Source: Paenibacillus pinihumi DSM 23905 = JCM 16419 (GTDB taxonomy: Bacteria; Bacillota; Bacilli; Paenibacillales; Paenibacillaceae). Taken from it: DNA of 64,000 nucleotides. Position 1 is the first letter of the stretch. Each line of letters starts with the position of its first letter. The stretch spans positions 1 through 64,000 of the forward strand of contig NZ_AULX01000026.1 of assembly GCF_000422505.1 (NCBI RefSeq), read 5' to 3'. The translations under genes were made by a program, and so were the position numbers. A model generated the notes under the pieces. The model was not told the DNA's origin. It made no database searches and saw nothing but the letters and a program-made list of their open reading frames with translations. This document shows positions 1-7,884 of the stretch, piece by piece.

Positions 1-15
1 CAGAGTGTCGAGAAA
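1..15. repeat. IS left terminal inverted repeat
   Basis: CAGAGTGTCGAGAAA matches the outward-reading right end of the element at 13 of 15 positions; the two mismatches are at bases 4 and 5. The repeat may start slightly before the window. Confidence 0.75.
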
Positions 16-47
16 CCCACGTTTTTTCTAAAACGTTGGGTTTCTCT
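10..47 (-). terminator. Hairpin at the IS left end, downstream of the transposase
   Basis: GAGAAACCCACG at 10-21 pairs with CGTTGGGTTTCTC at 35-47, with one bulged base. It follows the transposase stop at 95 in the direction of transcription, so it can end the transposase message or block transcription entering from the left. Confidence 0.6.
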
Positions 48-94
48 TTTGTTTTATGAGCGTTCGCGTAGCGAACGAGAGGGGGATAACCCTC

Positions 95-859
95 TCATCC
101 TCTCTTCTCAAGATGAAGGGCGATCTTCTTCATGTTCTGAACGGCAGCGGTCATCAACGCTTGTTCCATAACGTTGCCCAACCCCCGCAACCGGCAATAG
201 CGAAACCCGTGGAGCTGTTTAGCATCCGCGAAGCTTCGCTCAATCGTTTCTTTTCGTTTTCGGTACAGCCGTTTCCCCGACTTGCTCAGCCGGTTTAGAC
301 GCACGTGTTCCTTACTGTCCTCCCAGATATGCCGTGTGACGATCTTTCGTTTGGTTTGAGATCGTGTACATGTGGCTAACAGGGGGCAAGATGCACATTG
401 CTTGGGATCCGAAGCATAGTGGCGGTAACCCTGGCGGTCTGTCGTTCGGTAGGGCAACACTTGTTGTGCTGGGCATACATACACATTCCGCGTTCCATCA
501 TAGGTGAATTTCCACTTGGGAAACAACCCTTTTGTGGGGTGAAATCTGCGGTGCGCAATCACACCAAAAATATTTCGTTCCTCAAGTCCTTTGCAAATCG
601 GAGTGGTCATATAGCCGGAATCCAGTGCGACGGCTTCTACCTGAAACCCAAATTGGTGACGCTGACGATCTAATCGCGAGAGGTACGGCACGGAATCATG
701 CACATTTCCGGGGGTCACGAAAACATCCGTGATGAGGTTGTACTTCACATCGACCGTACGGTGATCCAAGTAAAAGAATCCTTCCGGCTTCCCTTCACGG
801 TACATATAGCCGCTATCAGGGTCTGTTGTACTGACCTTCACTTCCTTGTCTTCGTTCAC
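95..859 (-). CDS. IS1182 transposase, C-terminal part (-1 frame)
   Basis: This frame carries the second and third catalytic residues of the DDE transposase: the Asp in ALDSGYMTTP and the Glu in KETIERSFADAKQLHG. It also has a Cys-rich stretch (CASCPLLATC) typical of the IS1182 group. A GTG start preceded by GGGAGGAG is possible, but the reading frame stays open upstream through 880, where it meets the slippery heptamer in the N-terminal frame. A -1 slip there would join the two parts into a protein of about 457 residues, the usual size for the family. Alternatives are an ordinary inactivating one-base indel, or separate translation from the GTG. Confidence 0.8.
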   Translation of the reverse strand: MNEDKEVKVSTTDPDSGYMYREGKPEGFFYLDHRTVDVKYNLITDVFVTPGNVHDSVPYLSRLDRQRHQFGFQVEAVALDSGYMTTPICKGLEERNIFGVIAHRRFHPTKGLFPKWKFTYDGTRNVYVCPAQQVLPYRTTDRQGYRHYASDPKQCASCPLLATCTRSQTKRKIVTRHIWEDSKEHVRLNRLSKSGKRLYRKRKETIERSFADAKQLHGFRYCRLRGLGNVMEQALMTAAVQNMKKIALHLEKRG

Positions 860-873
860 CTCCTCCCGTGGTT

Positions 874-1467
874 TTAGGGCTTTTTTCCTTGTGTTTTTCG
901 TTCACTTTCCACCGCTGCATTCAGCTCATCGAGGTAGTCTCGCGCGTTTTGTTGTACCTGAGCTTTGGTAAACTTGTGTTTATTCGCACTAGCTTTGACA
1001 TGAGTAGAGTCCGAAATAAGCACGCGGCCGCCAACCATACGATGAGAGATGGCTTGCAGCACAATTTCATCGAAGATATCTTGAAATACAGTCGTGTCTT
1101 TGAAACGAGTCCGGCGATTCCAGCTAATTGTCGTGTGATCGGGTACACGATCGGTGAGTCCTAGCCCAAGAAACCAGCGGTATGCCACATTCGTTTGAAC
1201 CTCACGTTCCAGTTGGCGCTCGGAACGTATGCCATAAAAATAACCCAGGAAAATCATCTTGAAGAGAACGAGCGGATCGATAGCAGGGCGGCCATTATCT
1301 TGGGAGTAGAGGTGGCGTACCTTTTCGTCTATAAAAGAAAAATCAATATACCGATCGATCTTACGCAACATATGATCAGCGGGCACCAAATCTTCAATGG
1401 AAACCAGTTCAAAGTTCTGTTGTTTATCTCGATTAGACCTCAGCATACAAGAACACCATCCGTTCAT
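874..1467 (-). CDS. IS1182 transposase, N-terminal part (zero frame)
   Basis: This part holds the helical N-terminal DUF772-type domain (VSIEDLVPADHMLRKID, PAIDPLVLFKMIFLGY) and the first catalytic Asp in LISDSTHVKA. It ends with TAA at 874-876. Five codons earlier the message contains A-AAA-AAG (880-886 on the complement), a classic -1 frameshift site, and a -1 slip leads straight into the C-terminal frame. Two ATG codons are possible starts (1467 or 1446); neither has a good Shine-Dalgarno sequence. Transposase production is therefore probably low, which is common for insertion sequences. Confidence 0.8.
   Translation of the reverse strand: MNGWCSCMLRSNRDKQQNFELVSIEDLVPADHMLRKIDRYIDFSFIDEKVRHLYSQDNGRPAIDPLVLFKMIFLGYFYGIRSERQLEREVQTNVAYRWFLGLGLTDRVPDHTTISWNRRTRFKDTTVFQDIFDEIVLQAISHRMVGGRVLISDSTHVKASANKHKFTKAQVQQNARDYLDELNAAVESERKTQGKKP
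880..886 (-). promoter_or_regulatory. Candidate -1 ribosomal frameshift heptamer
   Basis: On the coding strand the heptamer is A-AAA-AAG in the zero frame of the transposase N-terminal part. Slipping back one base makes the next codon GCC and opens exactly the frame of the C-terminal part. The purine-rich GGGAGGAGGTG 15-20 bases downstream is the ribosome binding site of the alternative GTG start. Confidence 0.5.
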
Positions 1468-1530
1468 AATTGGTTACTATTAGTATATAGTATTAACGCG
1501 GTGTCGTGTTAAACATTTTGGATATAAGAA

Positions 1531-1557
1531 AGGCTGTCGAGACTTTCTCGACAGCCT
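1531..1557. terminator. Perfect 12-bp hairpin at the IS right end
   Basis: AGGCTGTCGAGA at 1531-1542 pairs perfectly with TCTCGACAGCCT at 1546-1557 around a three-base loop. It includes the terminal repeat. It has no T run, so it may act as a barrier to translation or transcription entering from the LysM gene, rather than as a classical terminator. Confidence 0.5.
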
Positions 1558-1558
1558 G
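1544..1558. repeat. IS right terminal inverted repeat
   Basis: TTTCTCGACAGCCTG is the inverted partner of the repeat at 1-15. It is also part of a local hairpin (1531-1557), so this end can fold on itself as RNA. Confidence 0.75.
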
Positions 1559-1581
1559 AGAAGGGGGAAAGCCCCCCTTCT
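1559..1581 (-). terminator. LysM gene terminator hairpin, T run lost to the IS
   Basis: AGAAGGGGG and CCCCCCTTCT form a stem that overlaps the stop codon of the LysM gene. Where a leftward T run is expected, the IS sequence begins. The IS therefore appears to have inserted at the base of this terminator. Confidence 0.65.
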
Positions 1582-2656
1582 ATTGCAATTTAGGAATTTT
1601 AAGTACAGTACCGACATCAACCCGGTCACTGTCTACCAGATGATTGAAGTCCGCAAGGAACTTTGCCTGCTTATCGGAGCCATAGTATTGTCTGGAGATG
1701 CTGTAGAGCGTTTCTCCCTTTTGTACCGTATGGTCGGTTGTCTCGTATTCAGGCGTATTGTCGACAGTATCTTCCTGGTCTTCGAGAGCAGGAATCGTAA
1801 GGTGGCTGCCTGCTTTTATTCCTTCGCCTGGTGCGAGGCCGTTTTCCTTGGCAATCAGGTCAGCATGGCTCTTGCTTTTGTAGAACAGCAGTGAAATGCT
1901 GGAAAAAGTATCTCCTGCTTGTACCAGATAGGTGGCTGGCAGCGAGACTTTGGAATAATCCCGCTTGTCCGGCTTATTGCTGCCGGAGGAGCCTTTTCCT
2001 GAAGAAAGCGCAGGAATCGTAATGGAGTCCCCAACCTGCATATCGTTAATGAACACGATCTTATTTGCATCAGCGATTAAACCGAAATGTTCTTTGGACT
2101 TATAGAATTTCTCGGAAATGGTGCTTAGTGTGTCGCCTTTCTGAACGACATAGGTAGTCGGAAGCTTGACACCGGAATTTGAGCTGCCTGTTCCCTTTTT
2201 ACCATCATCTTTCGGTTCGCTGGACGGCTGTTTGACCGGCTTGTCTTTCACTGTTCCTGCTTCTTCTCCGGTATTTTTGGCTGGCGTATCGGGCTTGATC
2301 TTGTCAGGTGCTCCTGTAGTATCAGGTTGATTGCCGCCAGGCTCATTCGTACCGGAATTCGAAGGCTCAGCAGGTGCGTTGGTGCCGGATTCCTGTTCAG
2401 CAGGATCATCTTCTGTTACCTCGCCATCCTCTTCATCACCGATTACGGGATCCGTGTTGTCAGCTGTCTGATTGATGCTCCCGGTCTCGCCCAGCTTGCC
2501 TCCGGCATTAACCTGATCCAGATATTTATTGTACAGTACACCGCAAATAATAATGAGAACAGCCATAGTCACACTATAGGCGATAATGACGGCTTTCTTC
2601 TTCTTACTGCCAGAGGGACGTTTGTTAGTGGTTGTTGTTTCGGTTTCGTTATCCAA
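1580..2656 (-). CDS. Membrane-anchored protein with three LysM domains
   Basis: The 358-residue product has a short basic cytoplasmic tail (SKKKK), one membrane segment at about residues 22-44 and a long Glu/Pro/Thr/Gly-rich spacer to about residue 165. Three LysM repeats follow, beginning YVVQKGDTLSTIS, YLVQAGDTFSSIS and HTVQKGETLYSIS. LysM binds N-acetylglucosamine in peptidoglycan, so the protein should be fixed in the membrane with its LysM part in the cell wall. No catalytic domain is present, so a scaffold or wall-sensing role is possible but not shown. The start is TTG with AGGGAG about 12 bases upstream. The 3' end is abutted by an insertion sequence transcribed in the same direction. 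Confidence 0.85.
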   Translation of the reverse strand: MDNETETTTTNKRPSGSKKKKAVIIAYSVTMAVLIIICGVLYNKYLDQVNAGGKLGETGSINQTADNTDPVIGDEEDGEVTEDDPAEQESGTNAPAEPSNSGTNEPGGNQPDTTGAPDKIKPDTPAKNTGEEAGTVKDKPVKQPSSEPKDDGKKGTGSSNSGVKLPTTYVVQKGDTLSTISEKFYKSKEHFGLIADANKIVFINDMQVGDSITIPALSSGKGSSGSNKPDKRDYSKVSLPATYLVQAGDTFSSISLLFYKSKSHADLIAKENGLAPGEGIKAGSHLTIPALEDQEDTVDNTPEYETTDHTVQKGETLYSISRQYYGSDKQAKFLADFNHLVDSDRVDVGTVLKIPKLQ

Positions 2657-3215
2657 AGCTAGATCTTCTCCCTTGTTTCTTCATTCACTCTCATATTCTA
2701 TCAGACTGCCGAAATAATATGAAATGGGCCGAATCAGCCATTTCAAATCCTGGGCAAAGTGTCCGCCAAACGGGCCTGTTTTACATCGTGTTTTTTGCGA
2801 AATCTCTGCATTTCACGGTAGTTATCCGCTGCTTGTCTCATCTGATGAACGATGACTGAATGTAGCATTTTTGAACACACCCAAACTATTTTACACGACA
2901 AAACTAAACAAAATCTAAACAAGTGGGCAGGATGGACTGCTGCGAACCCTTGAATCCGACAAATGAACCGGGAAGGATGGCATGGTCTGTGGGCATAGCA
3001 ACAGACAAGCCTTTTTAAGAACGTTAGAAAAAAAGTTTAAATCAATGTGGCGGATTTTACCATGCGATCATTTATATAGACGCAAGACCATCGCAAAAAG
3101 TTTATCACTTGCATGAATTTGCTAAGATGAAAGAGCAGATAAATTGTTTTCAACAAATGGCCCGAAACCCGGACTGAAAAGGCAGCAAGCCAATATTATT
3201 TAAGGGAGTGTAGGT
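2657..3215. other. Intergenic region between the LysM and VOC genes
   Basis: This 559-base stretch separates two divergent genes and must hold both promoters. No convincing RNA gene or coding sequence was found. Near 3110-3140 there is a TAAGAT that could be a -10 for the VOC gene, but no matching -35 at the right distance. Confidence 0.4.
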
Positions 3216-3554
3216 ATGAAGCTGAACCATGTCAATTTGACAGTGACTGATGTGAATGCCGCGCGTAATTTTCTGGAGAAGTATTTTGAACTAAAATGCC
3301 AGGGTACCCGCGGCGACGCCTTCGCCGTATTGTTCGATGATGACGGGGCGGTCATTACTTTAATGAAGGGCAGCAATGTCAGCTACCCGAAAACGTTCCA
3401 TATCGGGTTCATCCAGGAGAGCGAGGAACGGGTAAATGAGATTAACCGGCGCATGAAGGAGGATGGACTGAATGTCCAGCCGCCTGTAAGATCACATGGC
3501 TGGACATTCTATGTTCAGGCTCCCGGCGGGTTCACCGTTGAGGTTCTGAGCTGA
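3216..3554 (+). CDS. VOC (glyoxalase/dioxygenase-fold) family protein
   Basis: At 112 residues this is a single-module vicinal-oxygen-chelate protein. It has the N-terminal LNHVNLTVTDVNAARNFLEKYF pattern (residues 3-24), an internal HIGF near residue 68 and a C-terminal VEVLS. His5 and the C-terminal Glu are in the positions that usually bind the metal in this superfamily. The substrate cannot be told; members include glyoxalases, dioxygenases and drug-binding proteins. A good ribosome site (AAGGGAG) precedes the ATG. It converges with the cyclase-family gene, only 3 bases between the stops. Confidence 0.85.
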   Translation: MKLNHVNLTVTDVNAARNFLEKYFELKCQGTRGDAFAVLFDDDGAVITLMKGSNVSYPKTFHIGFIQESEERVNEINRRMKEDGLNVQPPVRSHGWTFYVQAPGGFTVEVLS

Positions 3555-3557
3555 GGA

Positions 3558-4304
3558 TTAAGGAAGTATGGCAAATGACCGGACCGGAAACCCGGAGGCT
3601 TTGGACGCTTTGGGAACAAGATTGAAGATAACGGCTCCCTTCGGCGGCAGCAAATCCAGATTTTTTAGCAGCTCTACCTGATAGGTATCCTGCTCCAATA
3701 CGTAATATTCGGCAATAAGAGCCCCATTCTTATGAAAATCTATCGTTGCATCCGTATCAAACGTCTCATGTCCGACGGCTTTAATCTTCCGTTCATGAAA
3801 CAGGAATGTTAGTGCGCTTACCGACCAGCCGGGCGCATGATTGTTGCCGTCGGCCCCTTTATTTTCAAAGGCTTCCTGGCTTGGCCACCGCTTGCTCCAG
3901 TCGGTGCGAAGCGCGACAAAGGTGCCTTCCTCAATTTCTCCATGCTCAGCTTCGAAAGATAAAATGTCCTCAATTTCTAATGTATAGTCCGGATTGGCTT
4001 CGGCTTCGGCTGATTTATCGATGACGACCAGCGGGAGTACAAGCTCCTTCAAATCCAGTTCCTCCAAATAACGCGCATTGCGGACAAAATGAATCGGCGC
4101 ATCCAGATGCGTGCCATATTGACCGGCAAATTTGAAGCTTTGTGCGAAGAAGCCTTGTTCATGATCGAACAGGGTCTCAAATTGAGCCGCATCAAAGGAC
4201 TGAAAGTGAGGGGAGTCCGGGCCAAACGTATGCGTCAGGTCGACCCACTGTTTGGATTTTAGTAATTGAAAGGCTTGCAATAATTCGTTGGACAAGTCGT
4301 TCAC
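3558..4304 (-). CDS. Cyclase family / kynurenine formamidase-like metal hydrolase
   Basis: The 248-residue protein opens with the WVDLTHTFGPDSPHF segment and carries the family signature GTHLDAPIHF, whose His and Asp residues bind the metal in PF04199 hydrolases such as arylformamidases and isatin hydrolase. A second conserved region, VGHETFDTDA, sits near residue 175. Cytosolic, with no signal peptide. No tryptophan-catabolism genes lie nearby, so the substrate is open. It converges with the VOC gene. Confidence 0.85.
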   Translation of the reverse strand: MNDLSNELLQAFQLLKSKQWVDLTHTFGPDSPHFQSFDAAQFETLFDHEQGFFAQSFKFAGQYGTHLDAPIHFVRNARYLEELDLKELVLPLVVIDKSAEAEANPDYTLEIEDILSFEAEHGEIEEGTFVALRTDWSKRWPSQEAFENKGADGNNHAPGWSVSALTFLFHERKIKAVGHETFDTDATIDFHKNGALIAEYYVLEQDTYQVELLKNLDLLPPKGAVIFNLVPKASKASGFPVRSFAILP

Positions 4305-4575
4305 CTCATCTGGCAGTTAAAATACTGCATCTTTTTAATTTGCAGAGATATGTACAATAGACAGGATTTATGTAATATATTTCTATATTATAGCATTTTG
4401 CGTAAAATGGTAGGGGACTGATTGGAAAATTTGTGATAGAAATTGTCTATTCAAATTCTTCGGATTTATGCTCTGTCGTTGGCACTTGGAAACGTGGCTA
4501 CTCGTATTCTGATTCTTGTGCGTGGTACAATGGGTATAGAAACGATGGAGGGAATCTTGCTTGGGAGGCATTCAT

Positions 4576-5088
4576 ATGATCATCCAATTAGGCAGCTTTG
4601 AAGTAAGCTCAGGTACACTGATTGTGGCTGACCCGTGCTATGAAGCGAATCGGGACACGATTATTATGGGAATACTGGATCAGGCTCTCACTGGAAGCTG
4701 GGAGGCAGAGGTGGAGAAGACAGAACTGGGAGATTGGGGAGAGGTCTGCGCGGGAATTACGGTGCGCCACAGTTCCTGGACCGGGGACGGGACCGATTTT
4801 CCATGGGTGAAATGCGATTTTATTGTTGGAGTGGATAGCGGCCAGGCAGGGGTCTTCGACCTTAGTAATTATAGGCTCCCGGATACGGGAGACCGCAGCT
4901 CCAGCGAGGACTGGTACGAAACATGCTGTGATATTACATTGAACGGTGAGGAAGCAGGTGTGCTTGAAGGCGGCGCCGTGACACGCACGGGGATTGGAGA
5001 CGGTGCGTACGGTGCTTATATGGCGGTTAACGGACAGAATCAGATTATTGGCGTTAAAATTATTTTCGTTAAAAAGACAGATTACTAA
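4576..5088 (+). CDS. Uncharacterised DPCY-motif protein
   Basis: The start is ATG at 4576, eight bases after GGGAGG; an upstream in-frame TTG at 4561 overlaps the ribosome site and is unlikely. The 170-residue protein begins with LGSFEVSSGTLIVADPCYE, reminiscent of DUF4241-type proteins, where a similar SG-x-L-x-x-x-DP motif occurs. The rest is acidic and beta-rich, with two Cys in ETCCDIT. No signal peptide or membrane segment. Function unknown. It sits 79 bases before pgsA in the same direction. Confidence 0.65.
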   Translation: MIIQLGSFEVSSGTLIVADPCYEANRDTIIMGILDQALTGSWEAEVEKTELGDWGEVCAGITVRHSSWTGDGTDFPWVKCDFIVGVDSGQAGVFDLSNYRLPDTGDRSSSEDWYETCCDITLNGEEAGVLEGGAVTRTGIGDGAYGAYMAVNGQNQIIGVKIIFVKKTDY

Positions 5089-5167
5089 CGAAGAATTGAA
5101 TACGGGAATACACTGGTAATGGCGACTGTAGGCATACTTCATCCCGGCATGGCAAAGGAGAATCGTT

Positions 5168-5755
5168 ATGAATCTGGCCAATAAAATTACGCTTGGCAGA
5201 ATTGCGCTTATTCCGGTTTTTATGATGCTTTTCCCTGTGTATCCCCAGTGGCTGGCCGAGAAATCCGCTTTGATTCATCATTTGAATATGTATGGGCTGT
5301 ACTATGCGGCAGGCGTCTTTCTGCTTGCTTCCGCTACAGATAAGCTGGATGGATATATTGCAAGAAAGTATAATCAGACGACAAACCTCGGAAAGCTGCT
5401 GGACCCGCTCGCTGACAAGCTGCTTATATCTGCCGCACTTATTTATATGGTGAGTCAGCATATGCTTTATGCATGGATTGCTATTGTAATTATCGGCAGA
5501 GAGTTCATCATTACCGGTATCCGGATTGTAGCTGCTTCGAGGAAAATTGCGCTGCAGGCAGATCAGTACGGAAAAGTGAAAATGGTCTTCCAGGTGATCG
5601 CCATTCTGGCGGTACTGCTGAACAACAATCCGTTCAGCTACTTCACATCCATACGCATTGACCAGATTTTGCTCTACATTGCGGTCATTCTGACGGTCTA
5701 TTCAGGCTATAATTATATAAGGAACAATTATCAGATGTTAAAACTGGACAGGTGA
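5168..5755 (+). CDS. pgsA: CDP-diacylglycerol-glycerol-3-phosphate 3-phosphatidyltransferase
   Basis: This is the membrane enzyme that makes phosphatidylglycerophosphate, the committed step to phosphatidylglycerol and cardiolipin. The CDP-alcohol phosphotransferase motif D-G-x2-A-R-x8-G-x3-D-x3-D is complete at residues 61-83 (D61, G62, A65, R66, G75, D79, D83), with an extra Asp58 just before it. The 195-residue length and several hydrophobic segments fit PgsA. AAAGGAG lies eight bases before the ATG. Here pgsA is not next to recA/cinA as in many Bacillota, so it could be a second copy; the window cannot decide that. Confidence 0.9.
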   Translation: MNLANKITLGRIALIPVFMMLFPVYPQWLAEKSALIHHLNMYGLYYAAGVFLLASATDKLDGYIARKYNQTTNLGKLLDPLADKLLISAALIYMVSQHMLYAWIAIVIIGREFIITGIRIVAASRKIALQADQYGKVKMVFQVIAILAVLLNNNPFSYFTSIRIDQILLYIAVILTVYSGYNYIRNNYQMLKLDR

Positions 5756-5854
5756 ACCGGGCGGCTAGGACAAACATTTGTTCTTGTTACTATTGACTTT
5801 TTAATGGGAATTCTGTAATATTTAAATACAAATTAAAACGCAGTTGAGCGGGTG

Positions 5855-5902
5855 AAGCACCTCGCAGGAATGGCCTAATGGCCTTCTTGGGGGTGCTTTT
5901 TT
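5855..5902 (+). terminator. Terminator after pgsA
   Basis: AAGCACC at 5855-5861 pairs with GGGTGCTT near 5890-5898, with an inner GGCC/GGCC pairing, followed by TTTTTT. It lies 100 bases after the pgsA stop and ahead of the coiled-coil gene. Confidence 0.75.
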
Positions 5903-5960
5903 GCGTTCGTTCCAGCTGTCTGCACTCATGTATTTTTTAAGAACAGGAGATGAAGGGATA

Positions 5961-6770
5961 ATGGTTAGTGTTTCGAGGATTACAAGCAAGGCATTTAAGG
6001 TACTGTTGGTGGTGGCAATGTCTGCCATGGCAGTATTGTTCGCACTCTCATCGAAGACTGCAGCAGCCGGAGACAGCTGGAGCCAAGCACTGTCCAGCCT
6101 GGACAGTCTCTACGACAGCTTTATCAAGCTGGAGAGCGAGGTCAAGCGTGATAAACAGAGCCTTCAGACACTGAGGATGCAGAACAATGAGAAGTTGAAG
6201 TCCGTCAATGAAAAATTGAGAACGATCGGGAAGCCGCAAATCAGCAAGCTGCAGGAAGCGGCAAATCTTACGGTGAAAAAGCACGCTCCGCTGCTGGCCC
6301 AGTATGCTGAACTAGGCAACCAGCTAGCAGAGGCCAATAAGCGCAAGGATCAAAAAGCAGCAGCGCTGCTCAAGCTGAAGCACAGCCGGCTGAAGTCTTC
6401 CGTTGAAGCTGCAAGGGCAGAGATCAAGCAAAAGAAGCAATTGCTTGCTGCAGCCCGGAAGCGGGCAGCCGTACAAGTGAAAAGTATTAAGGATATGCTG
6501 GGACCGGTGCATAAATTGAAGGGGCAAACGAGAGAGGAGAACAAACTTATCAGTGAAACCGGCAAGAGACTAGGAAACGCAAGCAAGCGGCACCGTTCCG
6601 CTATCAAGGAGGGTGATGCTGTGAGCGCAGCTGCTGAACTGGCGGCGATGTACGCAGAGCTAGGCAAAATTCATATTTCACAGCAGCGTATTTTGTCTTA
6701 TGAAAATCAGAACAGGAAGCTTTTGTCACATGCAATGACCCAGCTTAAATCCTACCTGCGTCAGGTCTAA
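5961..6770 (+). CDS. Secreted coiled-coil protein of unknown function
   Basis: The start is taken at ATG 5961, behind AGGAGATGAAGGG; the frame is open to 5901, but that part overlaps the preceding terminator. The 269-residue product begins with a signal-peptide-like segment (about residues 10-33, ending SSKTAAA). The rest is almost entirely Lys/Glu/Ala/Leu/Gln-rich helix with heptad-like spacing, so a long coiled coil is likely. There is no anchor or enzymatic motif. It may be a cell-wall or extracellular structural protein; that is only inference. Confidence 0.7.
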   Translation: MVSVSRITSKAFKVLLVVAMSAMAVLFALSSKTAAAGDSWSQALSSLDSLYDSFIKLESEVKRDKQSLQTLRMQNNEKLKSVNEKLRTIGKPQISKLQEAANLTVKKHAPLLAQYAELGNQLAEANKRKDQKAAALLKLKHSRLKSSVEAARAEIKQKKQLLAAARKRAAVQVKSIKDMLGPVHKLKGQTREENKLISETGKRLGNASKRHRSAIKEGDAVSAAAELAAMYAELGKIHISQQRILSYENQNRKLLSHAMTQLKSYLRQV

Positions 6771-6836
6771 AAATAAGACATGTCTATTCTTAATTTTAGA
6801 TATGTTCGAATGGCATACCACCCAGTACAATGTAAA

Positions 6837-6851
6837 TGATAATAATTATCA
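6837..6851. promoter_or_regulatory. Fur box before the fecBCD-type operon
   Basis: TGATAATAATTATCA matches the Bacillus 7-1-7 Fur consensus TGATAAT-N-ATTATCA at every position. It lies 30 bases before the lipoprotein start and just after a TACAAT (6826-6831) that could be the -10. Iron-bound Fur should repress the operon. Confidence 0.9.
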
Positions 6852-6880
6852 TAATCATTGATTACGGAGGGAAATCAGTC

Positions 6881-7879
6881 ATGATGCGTTACCATCACAA
6901 TAAAGTTTTATCTTTTTTAATTATAGGGGTCATTGCGCTTGCCCTGTCGGCATGCGGCAGTACCGCTACGAATACAAGCGGCGGGGAATCAACGTCAAGC
7001 CAATCTTCACCGAATACATCTTCGGCTGCAGATACAAGCACTGCGGCAGTATCAGGTCCAATTGAAATTAAGCATGAGCTGGGAACGATTAAGCTGGATA
7101 AAGTACCGCAACGAATTGTCGTGATGGAATTCAGCTACACCGATGCACTCATCAAGCTTGGCGTACACCCTATTGGTGTTGCCGATGACAGTGACCCTGC
7201 ATTGTTCATGGATGCAGTCAGGGAGAAGCTGGGCGACTACACATCAATCGGGTCGCGTTATGAGCCGAACATAGAGCTGATTAGTTCTCTCCAGCCTGAT
7301 CTCATTATTGCCGATTTGAACCACCATAAGAGTGTATACGATCAGTTGAACGGAATTGCTCCAACGCTTGTACTGAATGACCATCAGGCGGATTATAACG
7401 GTATGCTGAGCAACTTCAGTGTTATTGCGAAGGCAGTCGGCAAGGAGGCCGAGAGCAAGCAGCTTATTCAGGAGCATGAGGGAAAAATCAAGGCCTTGCA
7501 AGAGAAAATCGTAAACCGTGATTTGACCGTATTGCCGGCAGTTGTCAATCCAAAAGGCTTCTTCGCTCATTCGTCCCATTCATATTCAGGATCTTTCATC
7601 ACGGCATTAGGCTTTAAAGATCCGGTTACTGATGAAGTGCCTTATCCGCAGCTTAGCCTGGAGCAGCTCGTAGAGACGAACCCGCAAGTCCTTTTCCTGT
7701 TGCCCGCCGGAGATAAGACAATCGTTGGTGAGTGGGAGAAAAATCCGCTCTGGCAGAAGATTGATGCTGTCAAAAATAATAGAGTATTCACAGTTGACCG
7801 TAAAGACTGGGCGCTGTCCCGCGGCCTGATCGGCTCAGAAAAAATTGTGGATGACATCGTGAAATACTTGGGAGAGTAA
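6881..7879 (+). CDS. Iron-siderophore/citrate ABC importer binding lipoprotein (FecB/YfmC-like)
   Basis: The 332-residue product is a class-III periplasmic-type binding protein (PF01497 fold). Its signal peptide ends in LSAC, with Cys25 as the lipid-anchored residue, followed by a Ser/Thr/Ala-rich linker. The mature part has the family landmarks VPQRIVVMEFSYTDALIKLG, NIELISSLQPDLIIA and a C-terminal NNRVFTVD. The start is ATG 6881, eight bases after GGAGGG; the Fur box lies just upstream. It is the first gene of an operon with two FecCD permeases. Similarity looks closest to ferric-dicitrate type proteins (YfmC of B. subtilis), but the ligand is inferred. Confidence 0.9.
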   Translation: MMRYHHNKVLSFLIIGVIALALSACGSTATNTSGGESTSSQSSPNTSSAADTSTAAVSGPIEIKHELGTIKLDKVPQRIVVMEFSYTDALIKLGVHPIGVADDSDPALFMDAVREKLGDYTSIGSRYEPNIELISSLQPDLIIADLNHHKSVYDQLNGIAPTLVLNDHQADYNGMLSNFSVIAKAVGKEAESKQLIQEHEGKIKALQEKIVNRDLTVLPAVVNPKGFFAHSSHSYSGSFITALGFKDPVTDEVPYPQLSLEQLVETNPQVLFLLPAGDKTIVGEWEKNPLWQKIDAVKNNRVFTVDRKDWALSRGLIGSEKIVDDIVKYLGE

Positions 7880-7884
7880 CCCGT

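Larger units (their letters stand above)
1..1558 (-). mobile_element. IS1182-family insertion sequence, apparently complete
   Basis: The element is bounded by imperfect terminal inverted repeats: the left end reads CAGAGTGTCGAGAAA at 1-15, and the reverse complement of 1544-1558 reads CAGGCTGTCGAGAAA, 13 of 15 identical. Between them lies a DDE transposase of IS1182 type, encoded leftward in two overlapping frames. Both ends carry a hairpin that could shield the element from outside transcription. The left flank is outside the window, so a target-site duplication cannot be checked. The right end touches the terminator of the neighbouring LysM gene. The family call rests on the transposase sequence; the exact left boundary is assumed to be base 1. 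Confidence 0.85.

Noticed and set aside
5846-5902. Possible riboswitch before the coiled-coil gene
   Set aside because: Only a single terminator hairpin is present, no conserved aptamer core; it fits as the end of the pgsA transcript.
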